DNA of 64,000 nt from Eretmocerus hayati (lineage: Eukaryota; Arthropoda; Insecta; Hymenoptera; Aphelinidae), in assembly GCA_029851415.1 (NCBI GenBank), contig CM056742.1:158973121-159037120 (forward strand), written 5' to 3'. A model generated the notes under the pieces. It was not told where the DNA came from. It searched no databases and worked only from the letters and a program-made list of their open reading frames with translations. How positions within the stretch are numbered: the first letter of the stretch is position 1; each line of letters opens with the position of its first letter. Position numbers and translations under genes: made by a program. Positions 10,076 through 22,433 of this stretch are shown in pieces.

Positions 10076-11241
10076 CAAGGAGTGTTAGAGAACGGCTATA
10101 AGGAGGAATATATCTCTAAAAGTCGGAAACACTAAAATTATTTATCAGTATTTGCGGGGCACGCAACGGGTGTTTTGAAATAAATCCATCGGGAATTATG
10201 ACAAGGAATAAAATCTTCATCACACCCTTCTAAAGAAAATCGCATCAAATTTGAAGGGGGGAATAAATAACGGTATCTAAAGCCTGTAAGATCAATAATT
10301 CATACGAAAATAGTATACTAACAAAACCTATAGCAGTTCTATGAGAATGAATCTTCAACTTCGGGCAATATTGCCTTACTCAGAGCTGAATCTAAGAATA
10401 AAAGCAAAGCCAACGGTATTCACGATTGAAAAAATTCCCTTCCACTGCACATAAGATGGAAATATCTCAGATCAATAGCACTGGGATGATCAGATAAATT
10501 GTAACCCGGGTTATAACAAAGGAAAAATTCCCGCGATAATCTCAAAGTATAGAATGATGAGAATTCAACTGAACGTATCGAAAGTTAATTGAGAAGTTAT
10601 TAGAACTGCGGTTGAGATACGGTTGAGCTTATGAGGAAACTGAATCACTCTAATAGAAGTATACATGAAATCGACAGATTTTTAAGCTACAAGAAGAATT
10701 GTGGCACTATGTGGCGCATCACGTCAAGAAAACTTCAGATCATGAAATATCGTATCACACAGATGCTATGTAACTGCAAGGTTCTCTTAATTGTTGTTAT
10801 TAACTGGTATAACTGAGACCCTTTTGTCTCGATCAATTATACTAATTGAGTAAGATGGAAATTGCACGCTAGAAAGCTGAATGAGTCAATATTATCATGT
10901 CTAAAAGCCTAATGCACACTCCATTGTAGTAAATACTCTAGTTCCCGTTAAAAGAATAACGAATAAGAGACCACAAATAAATGCAACAATGCCGATATGA
11001 ACTATTCTTCGCAAGAGAGTTTGAAGAACAGAGCAGTAGGTCAGGCTCATGATCTCGACATCTAAAAGTAGAATGATTCCACTGCATCTAGAAAATATGC
11101 CACGAAATGAGCGAGTCAGATGTGAAATAATTCCAAAAGAATTTAAAATGACGGATACCCCGTAATCGGAATAACTATTCATTGCACTGTGAACGATCCT
11201 TGGAGGAATAACAATTGAAGAGATTTAATTTCACTAGCTAT

Positions 11242-11790
11242 GAGGCCAGCGTGCGCCTTCAGAGAATTGACAATTTAGAGGGTTGGAAACATAATGAAAA
11301 TGACGACTCTTGAGAATACTTACATGGTTACCCTAAGATTGGGGGGAATCGCCTGTGATTTTGAACTTTATGCTGCGGTGAATCATTCATGAGGCCAGCG
11401 TGCGCCCTCGAAGATTTGAATTGCACATGTGGTTGAATACACAATGAATATAATGTTTTAGGAAAATTCACATGGTTTATGTGTCATTGGAATCGTCTAT
11501 GATGTCGGAATATTTGCTAAGAAGGATCATCTTTGACGCCACAGTGTGGGGCGTCCTCAGAAAATTGCTGATTTAGATGGATGAATACTAGGAAAAAGAT
11601 GATGATTTTTAGGGGTATTGGTACGATCAACCCGTACTTGAGACAATCGCTCATAATTCCAGAGTTCATGTTAGGGGGGGATCATTTGCGAGACCAGAGT
11701 GCTCTCAGAAATTGATAATTTATGTAGGTATATAAACGAAAAAGACGATGATTTTTGATACTTTCGGAATCCCCCGATGTGGTGGCCCCC
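11242..11790 (+). repeat. Degenerate repeats of about 149 bp, four units
   Basis: Units begin near 11242, 11391, 11538 and 11690. The first two share GAGGCCAGCGTGCGCC, and all are followed by a CTCAGAAATTGATAATTTA-like segment and a later CATGGTTTAT/AATCGCTCAT-like part. Identity is low between distant units, indicating an old tandem array carried by a young element. Confidence 0.5.
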
Positions 11791-13512
11791 ACACGGCAGT
11801 GACATTTCCGATCGTGTGAAATATACGATGTGATAATTATTTTGATAGGTAGAGAACATGAAACAATGAAATATATGATGTGATTGAAGCTCGATATATG
11901 GGATCATTGATCGATCAGCACGCTCTGAGAAAAGATTGTCTGAGTGGTGGAGGCTCATAGTTGTAGGAAAATGGAGCATGTGCTCACAATGGTAGGAGAT
12001 TGGAAAATGAGCCTACCATTGTAGGGAAATGTGGCGTGTGTCCACTATTGCAGAACATTAGGATATTTTGGATTAGACCGATAACATAGGGCAACATAGG
12101 GAAAAGGGTTCGGATCGATGAAAACACTAGGAGAGGTATGGGGATACTTGAAATGTGTCCGAAAAAAAATCAGAATTGATAACCGGTTCCGATGAGATCG
12201 AGTGCCACCGGAGTCCGCAAAGAAAAAGATAACTACTGGAATCTCGTAATAGTGAATTAATGAGCGGCTCAGATGAGAATAGGTGCCACTGAGGTCCGCA
12301 AAGCAACAAACAGGATTGAAAAGAAAAAACAAAGCTAGATGATTGTGATGATGAATATTGGAATCCTGTAGGTTTTTAGAAGAAGAAATCTTCTCAGAAC
12401 TACTCATGCTGTTGAACTCTTGGCGCTAAGGGTCAGCATAGTGGTAAGACCCACAACGAGATGGGATATATGAATGGAGGTTAACCACATAGAAAGAAAA
12501 GCTATAAAATAAATACACTTGCGAACTAGCGAGGCTTAGATGCAATATTGCTGAGGTTTTACGCAGATTAATTGTCGCATGAGTTATGAACGGGGACTGA
12601 GCTCATTAAATCAAAAACGTGGTCGAAAATATACCCAACAAATGAAATGTGAGAGATCTATTGAGATTATAAACAGCGGATGATATAAGTATTTCCTGGA
12701 GATAACACATTTGGCTCAGACAGAATAATCCATCGTGGAATCATTCAATTGCTGATAATTAATGTAAGATCTCGAGTTATTCGGTGACTACGGAAGCTCC
12801 TAATGGAAATCAATGTCTCAGATGGATAGGATTACGCTATCCCTCTTGAACTCATAAATTCTCAAAATATCCAGTAGCCATAGCCACTAGTCGGGACAAA
12901 TAAAACGAGATCTATCGTGGCAGAATCAATATTCATGCGTGTACAGTTCCTTGTAAGGTTCAATTCATCTCTATATTGCGATTTGATTCATTTCTGTGAT
13001 AAATAGAATGTAAAACTTATTCAAATACTTCCTTGAGACAAACACTCATACGGACGAAAGGAAATTCATTGTTTTCCTTATAAAATCCGCCTGAAATGAT
13101 CATATTCAATTTTGTCGAGTGAAATGGACTCATATATGAATTCACCAAAGAAAAAATGGACGTGGGATTCAAACGATTGATTACTTCGCACATCAATAAT
13201 GGAATGGGAAGCAAGCTCATCTGGTTTTTGTGGGAACCAATGATAATTTGGATGCATTAGTTGCGTCAAAGTTCGGAAAAAATTTATACGAACAAAATGA
13301 TACAATAAAGCAGCAGAAAATATATCAGTGGATAGTCCATGTCCCTCTCGCAAATTCCTCAGGTACTAATAGTCTAGAAAATCTGCTTTACGGACGATTT
13401 CCCCAGCTCTGTAAGTCGTGAATGAGTCAGCTCACTGAGATGCTTTAGGTATCGAGTTGAACTCAAGAGTGGTGACTTGAGTCAGTCGCTGTATCTTTAG
13501 GATACACAGATT

Positions 13513-13895
13513 GCTATATAGCGTGGATATACTAGTGCAGATGATGGCCAAAACAGTACTCATAAAAGAGTGTGGCTGGAGTATCTGCTGGGGTGAATCA
13601 TCTCGCTTACGAAAATTAAACCGATGTTTCTCGATAGAATGCTATATAGCATGGATATACTAGTGCAGGTGATGGCCAAAACAGTACTAATAAAAGAGTG
13701 TGACTGGAGTATCTGCTGGGGCGAATCATCTCGCTTACGAAAATTAAACCGGTGTTTCTCGATAGAATGCTATATAGCATGTATATACTACTGCAGGTGA
13801 TGGCCAAAACAGTGCTCATGAAAGAGTGTGACTGGAGTATCTGCTTGGGTGAATCATCTCGCTTATGAAGATCAAACCAGTGTTTTTCGATATGA
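13513..13895 (+). repeat. Three tandem copies of a 128-bp unit
   Basis: Units start at 13513, 13641 and 13769 with GCTATATAGC, itself palindromic. Each contains GATGGCCAAAACAGT and GAATCATCTCGCTTA. Copies are highly similar, differing at a handful of positions. No open frame is conserved. Confidence 0.85.
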
Positions 13896-15778
13896 CTTGG
13901 TCGCGAAACTCGCCACAATGAAAATATAAAACGCCAGGTGATTTTACCGCAGACCCAAAGGGTGATTGCGGAAAATGAAGCTGCTGAAGATGGGATAAAT
14001 CGACAGTAAAACAGAACTAACAATATACTAATCTGACTCCAAAATATTCCAAATAACTCAACCTTCAAGAGAAGTGGATTATTCACACTATATATTCCTC
14101 TGGTTGCCGCGCGGAGTAGAATACCAATATTTATGTCAATATGATATGTTACGGGGAGAAATAGAGAGCGAAGCTTTGATGTGGCTACATCACAAAGCAG
14201 GTGAAAAATCTAGCTGGGTGTTGCAGACGAATTTCGATTGACCTACCAATTACTAGCCAAGTTTGTTTCAGTGCTCGTGGGAAACTCCGGGTCATTCTTG
14301 CCTCAAACAATAATGAAGAGGCAAGTTGATAATCTCACCTCCATCCATTCGGTGATCGATACTATAACTTACCAGTCCTTGGCGGTTTGAGTCAGATAGA
14401 TTACTCGATTTTTGGAGAGATCTGTGTCAAACTAGATCTCAGGATTTCCTCTCGTCCATTCTAGTGAAGATTAATGAATACAATAATTTTATTATGATTA
14501 TAATTTTATCTTATAATTTTGTCTTATAATTTTTGAATGCATTCGAGAATATTCAGTAGTGCGTCACGTCATGACCCTGACAAATGAGCATCGACGTTCT
14601 TTTATGGTTTCCAAAGATAACACACTTTGAGTAAATTATCCAAAATGGTTGGGATTTTCAGAATTGTTGATTAATAAAAACAGACGCATGGGTGGTGAAT
14701 AGGTTGATTTCTATAAAGGGAATCTATATTCTCATTTTTTTTAAATGCGGCGAACGGACGCCAATTTCTATCTCGATTGAGGATTATTCAATTCTTCTAT
14801 TTGTCGGTGATCTACATATACATTACAAAATCACAGATCCTACGAGGATTGAATATTATAGATGGCTCCTCGCGCTTATACTGATCAGGTTTGAAACAAG
14901 TAATGGATCATTCCAAAACTCATTTCAGAACTAACGGAGGAGGAAAAAATATTATTCCATATGGTTTGACTCGCCTTGATTGATCTTTGGTTCGAAGAAA
15001 AATCAAAATATTGAGCCCTTTTGGGATGAATTTAACGCACGGATACATTCGAAAATGTTTCCAACGATGCAAATAATATGAGACAGGTACTTGACCTGAA
15101 GTTTGCTTATAAAAATGGTTGCGAATACAATGTCCAGGTAGTAGTCCAGGTGTCTATTCATATACTTACGAAGCAATTAATGGTCGCTCTTACGGGATGT
15201 GGACTAACCCAACAGACACTCTGCAAATTCTGATTCTCGTATAATAAGAATGATTCGAGCAGAAGCAAGCAAAATAATCATATGCCTCAATCTAAACTCA
15301 GGTTCGTGGCATCAAAAATATACTTAGAAAGTTTCATCATAAATGAGGGAAAATTATTGAACGAAAAGCTCTATGACAAATTAAGCATTAGCAGTATTTC
15401 AACTTTACGTAACGCGAAAAGGGCTGGATGGCAAAGGCTCAAGAATAATTCCAAAAAAGGGAGGTTAATCAAGCAAATGAGGAATTTATTGTACGATCTG
15501 TCACTGCATCTCACTCATCAAGAGGAACACTGTATGACATATAATGATAATTCACAATATTTGAATTGCCGAAAAAAGCATAATGGTACGTTTGAGATTG
15601 CTCCTTTTGCACAAAATATTCGATGAAAAATCGTATTTTGCACAGAAGATGACCATCATCTTTTCATCAAACACGTATTACTGGAGTTAGTCCATTGTAT
15701 TATAAAAACACGCGATCCATCAATCACTGAATCACAAATACGGATTGGATTTCAACATCCACATCACTCAGTCCAGAA

Positions 15779-16048
15779 ACCGCGCAGCGATCCGTTTCTG
15801 CGGCCTCCCCGCAAAGCGACGTGCCTCAGGCGATTGCTTGACGATGCGCGCGCAACACTTGATGAAACTGAGAATCACCGCACAATTCTGACTTTCACCA
15901 CCTAGAGGCACTAAACCGCGCGGCAAACCGTTTTTGCCACCTTCGCGCAACGCGACGTGCCTCAGGCAATTGCTCGACGATGCGCGCGCAACACTCGATC
16001 AATCTGACAATCACTGCACAATTCTGACTTTCCCCACCTAGAGACACT
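15779..16048 (+). repeat. Two GC-rich tandem units of about 136 bp
   Basis: Units at 15779 and 15915 share ACCGCGC at the start, CGACGTGCCTCAGGC, GACGATGCGCGCGCAACAC and a closing CACCTAGAG. They are much more GC-rich than their surroundings, which suggests a separate origin. Confidence 0.8.
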
Positions 16049-17359
16049 AGCTCACGACGCAACTCTCTCCATCTCTCTCACTTTCGCGAGACGGTATCAT
16101 GAGAAGAAACATAACCTCCTCAAAGAGCATGGTCCCGTGTAATAGTTTTTAGTTCACGTCTCTCTCAAATCGCATCCTCCAACAAATCATAAAAAGTCAC
16201 GTTGAGTGAAGAACCCGATTTCAGAATTATTCAAAATTCCGAGCACTTATATACACGATAAATAGTCATGTCACTCAATCAAGGCAGCTGTAAGCAACAA
16301 GTAGCACGCTGCAAACCACAAATGCGCGCCGCGCGGGGCAGCTGCGTAGGCGTCACCCACCCATAGTCTTTGCGCATGACCACAAATGGCGTTGGAATTG
16401 AAATAACAAGGCGGGCTTTTGAATTATCCTTCGCATAAGTTGGCTTTATTTCGTAATAAATGAATTAACACAACTGAAACAAAATGAGTCGGCGTAGAAA
16501 CCGAGAGACTTACGATTGAAACTTACGGCCAGAGTTTCCCTGAGCGAATTTGAGCAATCAACATCGAGATATTACAAATATGAGCCTAAATCACATCAAT
16601 AAAGCGAGCGTTTCAATAAAAATAACACGATAATCATAGTCAAAATTGGAAAACAACAACTTTTGGAGGGAGGTTGGAGAATAAAATTACGTCAAAGTTA
16701 TGAACGAAGTCCGTTTAAAGACTAAATAAGTGGTATAAAAATTATTCCCTATGCATGGAGAATTTCTCAAAGTCTAGGGACACCACGGCCATCTCAGCTC
16801 TAACAATGATCACACAGACAAGCGGAAGCGCTCAACCGAGTTGGGCTTTTGTGAAATGGTGTGAGTTACATGTTAAAGCATAGGAGGCGCAAAACTGGTC
16901 TCACAAAATGTATAGAAGAACGACACACGGACGGGCAAATGCGCTCGCTCGCTGGGCTTTTGTAAAATTGTGTGCGTAATACACGGATGATATAGGAGGA
17001 AGCAAAAATTCTAGAAAGCTCTATATCAATCAATTCAGATCTGTTTAGGGTAGTAAAATTGGGATTTTGGTAGGAGCTCTTCAGTTCTTCTGAGGAGGCT
17101 AATGCTAAGGGAATTTTGGGAATAGTTATACTAAATGAATACTTCCCTTGTTGAAACCTTAGTTAAGTTCTGACAATGATTTCTCCAAAAGCAATCACCC
17201 AAGAGCTTTGTTCATATAGTTTTCACTTCTGATATAAAGTACATTCACTTCTGCAAACATACTAGTTGCTACTGTACACAAATCTCGAACTTGATTGAAA
17301 TGACAGCTCAACCCACACATCACTTTATCAGAAAATATATTTTGATCAAAAAAAAAAGT

Positions 17360-17845
17360 CTGAGAGACAAATTTTGGAAAAATCAGCATTAGCTCAAAAG
17401 TGACCATACTACATCATTCTCTAGGGGAATCTATACTACAATACAAAATTTCAACTCTCTAAGTTGAAAAGTGGAACCAGAACATCAATATATAGCATTG
17501 CATTTAGCACCGATCTCTTCAAAAAGTTCAGGTTAGGATTAGGGAGACAGAATTTCTTTCAGAACTAATCAGATACTTGTCTGTACACAATGAGTTGCCT
17601 TGAAACATACTACATCATATTACCAAAGTTGAGAATAGTTGGATGAATGATCCAGGAGCTAGGCAGGTTAGCATTTTTTCTTACTCGTTCCCAAAGGGAA
17701 GTGAGAATGGGTCTGAGAGACAAGTTTTTTGAAAATTCAGCAGTAGCCCAAAACTAACCATACTACATCTTTCTTTATGGTAATCTATACTACCATACAA
17801 AATTTCAGCTCTCCATGGGAAATTGGAACCAGAACAACCATTGGA
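17360..17845 (+). repeat. Two degenerate copies of a ~130-bp unit
   Basis: Segments at about 17360-17490 and 17715-17845 both run CTGAGAGACAA, then TTCAGCA-TAGC, ACCATACTACATC, AATCTATACTAC and AAAATTTCA-CTCT, with a GGAACCAGAACA end. Confidence 0.6.
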
Positions 17846-18160
17846 AACTGAAAATTCAAGTAACGGATCACTCTAACTCGAACCTCCGAATGCTATCACA
17901 TGGTACTAACTACTATTACCTGTATGAGACATTCAAATTGTATACCGACTGGTTGATGAAACATTTATTGACACTCATGCTGTATACGCCATGCCAGATC
18001 AAAATATGTATGCCTTTCAACCACAAAGTTAGTATGCGTGTCAGGAAAGTTTAACATTTGCTCATAAGATGGCAGTAATCTGGAAGAATAATACATACTG
18101 AAGGACGCATCTAATCAACTCATCACATTTTCCTTTGATGTATCAAGTCTTATGGTCAAC

Positions 18161-18445
18161 GTAGACATATATACAATGCCGTCTCGAGTCAGAGCGTAGA
18201 CATATATATAATGCCGCCTCTAAACCAGAGTGTAGACATATATACAATGCCGTCTCTAAACCAGAGTGTAGACATATATATAATGCCGTCTCCAAACCAG
18301 AGTGTAGACATATATACAATGCCGTCTCGAGTTAGAGCGTAGACATATATATAATGCCGTCTCCAAACCAGAGTGTAGACATATATACAATGCCGTCTCG
18401 AGTCAGAGCGTAGACATATATATAATGCCGTCTCCAGTCCATACC
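18161..18445 (+). repeat. Minisatellite, eight 35-36-bp units
   Basis: Eight contiguous units start with GTAGACATATATA and contain AATGCCGTCTC. They alternate between two variants (ATACAATGCC and ATATAATGCC), suggesting amplification as a dimer. There is no unique spacer between units. Confidence 0.9.
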
Positions 18446-21292
18446 TGGGACTGTTATTAAGTACTCTGGTGATCATCAGTGGGACTTTGAGATGAAAACC
18501 AGGATATGCATCAAAAGCTTGAGTACATAGTAATAAAGTTTCATTCAAAATAATCTATCCAACTATACCTCCTGGCATTGGCAATGAGAATGACTTTTTT
18601 CTTCCATCACCCCTACTGTCTGAAATACCCGAAAATGATAAACACAAAGTATTGAGTTCTTTCGAATAGAGATATAATAACTATGTATAGAATTAAAAGA
18701 ATACATATCTGATATATAAACAAGCCACGAAAATGACAGCTGAAAATTGTCATTCATTATTTCAACACTGGGAGCAATCTCATGGCTGACTGCTAATCTA
18801 CGCCACAAAACTTTGACTGAAATTTCTGCTAGATAGGTCTGCAATAACGTACTTGTACAGGTACTGCGTCCAGTGGAGTACGTCCACGCAAGAGACTCAG
18901 AAAAGTAGTTCGGAGTTGGAAATTTTAACGAATAAATGATTGTGCTAAAGCTGAGACGTAGAAATGCGAATATCCACTATCGTGTTAGGCCTACTCTGAG
19001 GCGTTTAAACTCATCAACAGGTGGGATCTGATGTATGAAATAACGCACATGCGCAATGGCCAAGTATTACATACTTACAGAGAGAACGAGCGACAATCAG
19101 GTTCAGTTGATTGCGTCCGATTCAGACTTTGAACTATTGTATTACTCGCGTCAAATTGAGGGTGGCCCGGAATAGAAACATAGGGGACCAAGGCATTTGA
19201 GCAAGTTTGACCTAAATCATTATTAATTTCTTAATTCAGCTTGACAGAAGTTATCACAGGGGGTATTACAAACCGTTGTGAATAATTAAAAGTTATTGAC
19301 AAATAATTGTAGAGATTTCAGAAGGAATTTTCTCCCGGTCCAATACCCGAGGAATGAAATAATATTAATATTACCTATTTTTGAGCCAAATATACGGCAA
19401 TTCTGGGAGGAAATCAAAGATCTCTCAGTTTAGGTGGCTCCTATTGGAAAAATGAAGATAGGTAAAATAGTGTAATTCGTCAAGACGCATCTTTCTGCTC
19501 TCTTGTAATTTTTCGCAAAACCTTACCTAACTCGACTTAAACGGTGGAAACTATTTTAGACCATTGAAAATAAATTTTCATCAAGCCCAAATGTTGTTCG
19601 GTGACTGGAGATCAATTTTTGCGGGCACTATATGGCAAATAAATCGAACCTTGAGTCTCTTGACTCTAATTATTTGCACTGTTAGCGGTAGTTAGCGAGT
19701 CTCAAGTTAAATTCTTCATGACGAACAATTCAATTTATTACAGAGTGATGAAAATCAGCAACATTTGATCCAATTTCTGTCAATATCAAGGATGCTTTCT
19801 TCGTACCTTTCATACTAGAAGCAAGAGTCTGTTGCCTGGGGGGTATCCCTTAACTAATCGTCAGAAGATTTGTTTCAGGAACCAAGCAGCAATGATGAAA
19901 CTCGGGACTTATGAATTGCAATCATACACAAAATTGCCCATTTTCCTCAATCTTTCACTGAAGGCTGATACTAATTTGATCTGATTTTGATGAATCTGAA
20001 TGGATGGAGCCATGGGATTTCAATTGTAATCGATTTCCAAGGAGCAAAGATAGAATTTTGGGCAATGTTTACCAATTCAACTGAACCAATGGGATAATAT
20101 TGATCATCAATAAAATGAGAGAATGAATAATGGATCAAATTCTGGGAAGCAAGGATCGGAGGAGCATGGAATAACAAGGATTGAAACGAAATCTCTGGAT
20201 AATAGAACTATGACAACGATGAAACGGTATTCGAACAGTGACACTCTACAGAATATGAGTGAAATTATCTAACTTGAAGGATCACCAATGATTGAAAGAG
20301 GGAACTGTAATTATTGTAACAAACTGGAAATGTATTCAAATCAACAATCAAAATGTCGGACACCATGAAACTGAGATCTTGATCTACAATTACAACGTTT
20401 CCAATTGAAGGATTTACAATATGATTGAGAACTCGCTACAACGGAGAATAACTGACAGAATGGAGATGTACTCAGAACTGTAACAATATGAATGTTATCT
20501 CGAATCCATTATAACTATCGTGCGAAAGAGAGACTTAGGTAGTCTATAATCTTAGATTTATTTTAGTATTCTAGAATTGTGATGTCTGTTGAATAATTAA
20601 GTAATTGCAATTTTTCAGCGAATTATTAGCCTACAAGACCTTGATGTCACTGGGATCATTCCATGTCATACTTATCCCGTAAAATCATTTAATCTTTTGA
20701 ATTGTATAGAATCCATCGACACGAACATCGGGCCTAGAATCATGAGATATCTTTGATAATTTTCCTGTCCACCGGAAAACTTCCTGTAGGCCTAAGACCG
20801 CTCGATAAATCAGCCATCCTGACATACCAAACACAATTTTGAAAGTAGCATCTTAGCTATCAGATCACTGAATTTTCTCAATCTTGTATTGGACAAAATC
20901 CTGACCATGGAATGTTAGTTTTCGAATTCACGAAGATTTCTTGAACTTCCATAACGGTAGTCGAAATGTGCTTCTCACCGGCTGGATGAAAGTATTGTAT
21001 CAATGAGATTCTCATCAGACTCCATTTCTTAAACTCCAACTTGTAGCCAAGATTGTATATTTTGATTACCGCTTTTGGGAATCAAGTGGAATCTCCGAAA
21101 TCAAGTCGAGACCTAAGTAAAAAATTATTGCAACTGAAATCTTTGATATGCTACTCTTGATTTCAATGTGTTGTCGAACAATAGTTCAGAATTCTAAGAC
21201 GAAAGTCGAATTCGCGAAGGTATTTTGAATACAACTTAATATGAGGGAAGTATACGAAAAAATGTAATTTTTTTACGAACGAATCTTTGTAA

Positions 21293-21312
21293 CATTGCTC
21301 GGGGGAGCAATG
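21293..21312 (+). other. Short hairpin upstream of the right LTR
   Basis: CATTGCTC and GAGCAATG form an 8-bp perfect stem around a short G-rich loop, ending 17 bases before the right LTR. The bases directly abutting the LTR are not a clean polypurine tract; the nearest purine run (GGGGGAG) is in this hairpin. Confidence 0.5.
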
Positions 21313-21329
21313 AATGCAGCGAACGGACG

Positions 21330-22104
21330 TGTCAGGAACCTAGTCGGTTCCCAACTAGCTCTATATATACTCCGCATAAGGGAGTATATCCGTATACCAT
21401 ATAGGCATAGATGGTATTCTAACATATAGATGTACCTTGTATTGTAAGCTATAGATATACTATGTATCTTGATGTATAGGCATACAGAGGAGCGGAGACT
21501 TCGAGAAGCTAGGAGAAGCTCTGAGAAACCGCGAGTAGCGCCCGCGAGTCTAGACGAGGGGTGCAAGGACAAAGCGTTGCCGCGCCTCACCTGCGTTTCT
21601 CCTAGCCACGAATGAAGGAGGAACGCGGGGTCTGAGAGAGTATAAATAGAGCTCAAAAGCTTTGGCAAGGAGCTTAGAGTGGCAGTCTACCGCGAGACTC
21701 CGTCGAGTACGTTTCGAGCTTAGATTCGCAGTTTACCGCGAGACTCCGTCGAGTACGTTTCGAGCTCTTAGAACGGCAGTTAATCGCGAGCCTCCGTCGC
21801 GTACGCTCGAATCACGCGCCGGGCTTCCAGTTCTCAGTACGAACTCACCTACCGATCTGACCACGTCGCTCATTAACGCCATTCTGAGTCGAGTACCTCA
21901 GCCCTTGACGGACTCCACTCAAGTAGAATCAACCCCAGTATTTTGTAAAGTCTCTCTCTCTTAATTGTACTTTTGGACTAATAAACGCAGCTCTAGGGAT
22001 TCCCTTTGTATTCATTACTCTTCCGAATTTCCACCTACCTACCTGTCGAGTCAGGACTCCCCAGGTGCAGTATAAAAGAACCCACGTTACGAATCCCCGT
22101 AACA
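21330..22104 (+). repeat. Right (3') LTR of the Gag-only element
   Basis: Gap-free match to 6330-7104 with 3 mismatches in 775 bp (0.4%), offset by exactly 15000. It carries the same TATA box, 46-bp triple array and AATAAA. Confidence 0.92.
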
Positions 22105-22108
22105 TATT
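22105..22108. repeat. Right copy of TATT target duplication
   Basis: TATT directly after the right LTR matches 6326-6329. The old element's protease frame resumes here on the minus strand. Confidence 0.85.
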
Positions 22109-22433
22109 TGAAATGGTATATCGATTTCTTCTATTTTTATCAGAGCTTCGCCATAAGTTCGTTTCATCCCTTGCCCAATGTCTGCAAGGTGGCATATTTT
22201 GTTTAAGTTAACTACTGTATTTGATGAGATGTAACTTTCTTTGATCAAGTTCAATTGGCAACCTGTATCTACTAGAAATTCTGAAAATCCGTCTTCAAAG
22301 GCGCTGTTGTCGAGGATGGCGACAGGTAGGGAGGAAATGTTTTCTAGTTTGTAGTTGATTCTAAAACAATGATTTGGACTTGATATGGGTTCTTTTGCCT
22401 CGGCAGGAGGAGGAGTTTTTGCTGTTTGATCGA
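22109..22433 (-). pseudogene. Retropepsin N-terminal part of old Gypsy element (split by insertion)
   Basis: On the minus strand an open frame includes FLVDTGCQLNLI. DTG (around 22262) is the catalytic triad of retroviral-type aspartic proteases, which cut Gag-Pol. The frame runs into the TATT insertion site at 22108; the rest of the domain lies on the far side at 6325 and below. It is in a different frame from the preceding gag end at 22434, as usual for gag-pro frameshifting in these elements, though mutation cannot be excluded. Confidence 0.8.

Larger units (their letters stand above)
10076..21329. other. Long interior of the Gag-only element without recognisable genes
   Basis: About 11.25 kb lies between the Gag extension and the right LTR. 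The longest frames are about 60-156 codons, scattered on both strands, and none matches protease, RT, RNase H, integrase, envelope or a cellular family known to me. The region is AT-rich and partly made of degenerate tandem units (about 11.24-11.79, 12.18-12.31, 13.51-13.90, 15.78-16.05, 17.36-17.84 and 18.16-18.45 kb). An ORF at 15282-15626 (114 codons, basic) is the least random-looking but unrecognised. It may serve as packaged non-coding RNA or simply as captured filler. Confidence 0.7.
6330..22104 (+). mobile_element. Young 15.8-kb LTR retrotransposon encoding Gag only
   Basis: Direct repeats 6330-7104 and 21330-22104 (775 bp each, TG...CA ends) align without gaps and differ at only 3 bases. 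TATT duplications flank them. A primer-binding-site-like sequence follows the left LTR. The interior encodes one long frame, Gag (7649-9574), plus an in-frame extension to 10075. No protease, RT, RNase H or integrase frame is visible in the other 11.2 kb on either strand. Because the LTRs are 99.6% identical, decay is unlikely to have erased a pol gene since insertion, so this copy probably moved with enzymes supplied in trans. It resembles in concept the large non-autonomous elements (LARD, TR-GAG) named from plants. Confidence 0.85.

Noticed and set aside
18161..18445. CRISPR array
   Set aside because: Units are contiguous with no unique spacers, and the DNA is animal; it is a minisatellite.
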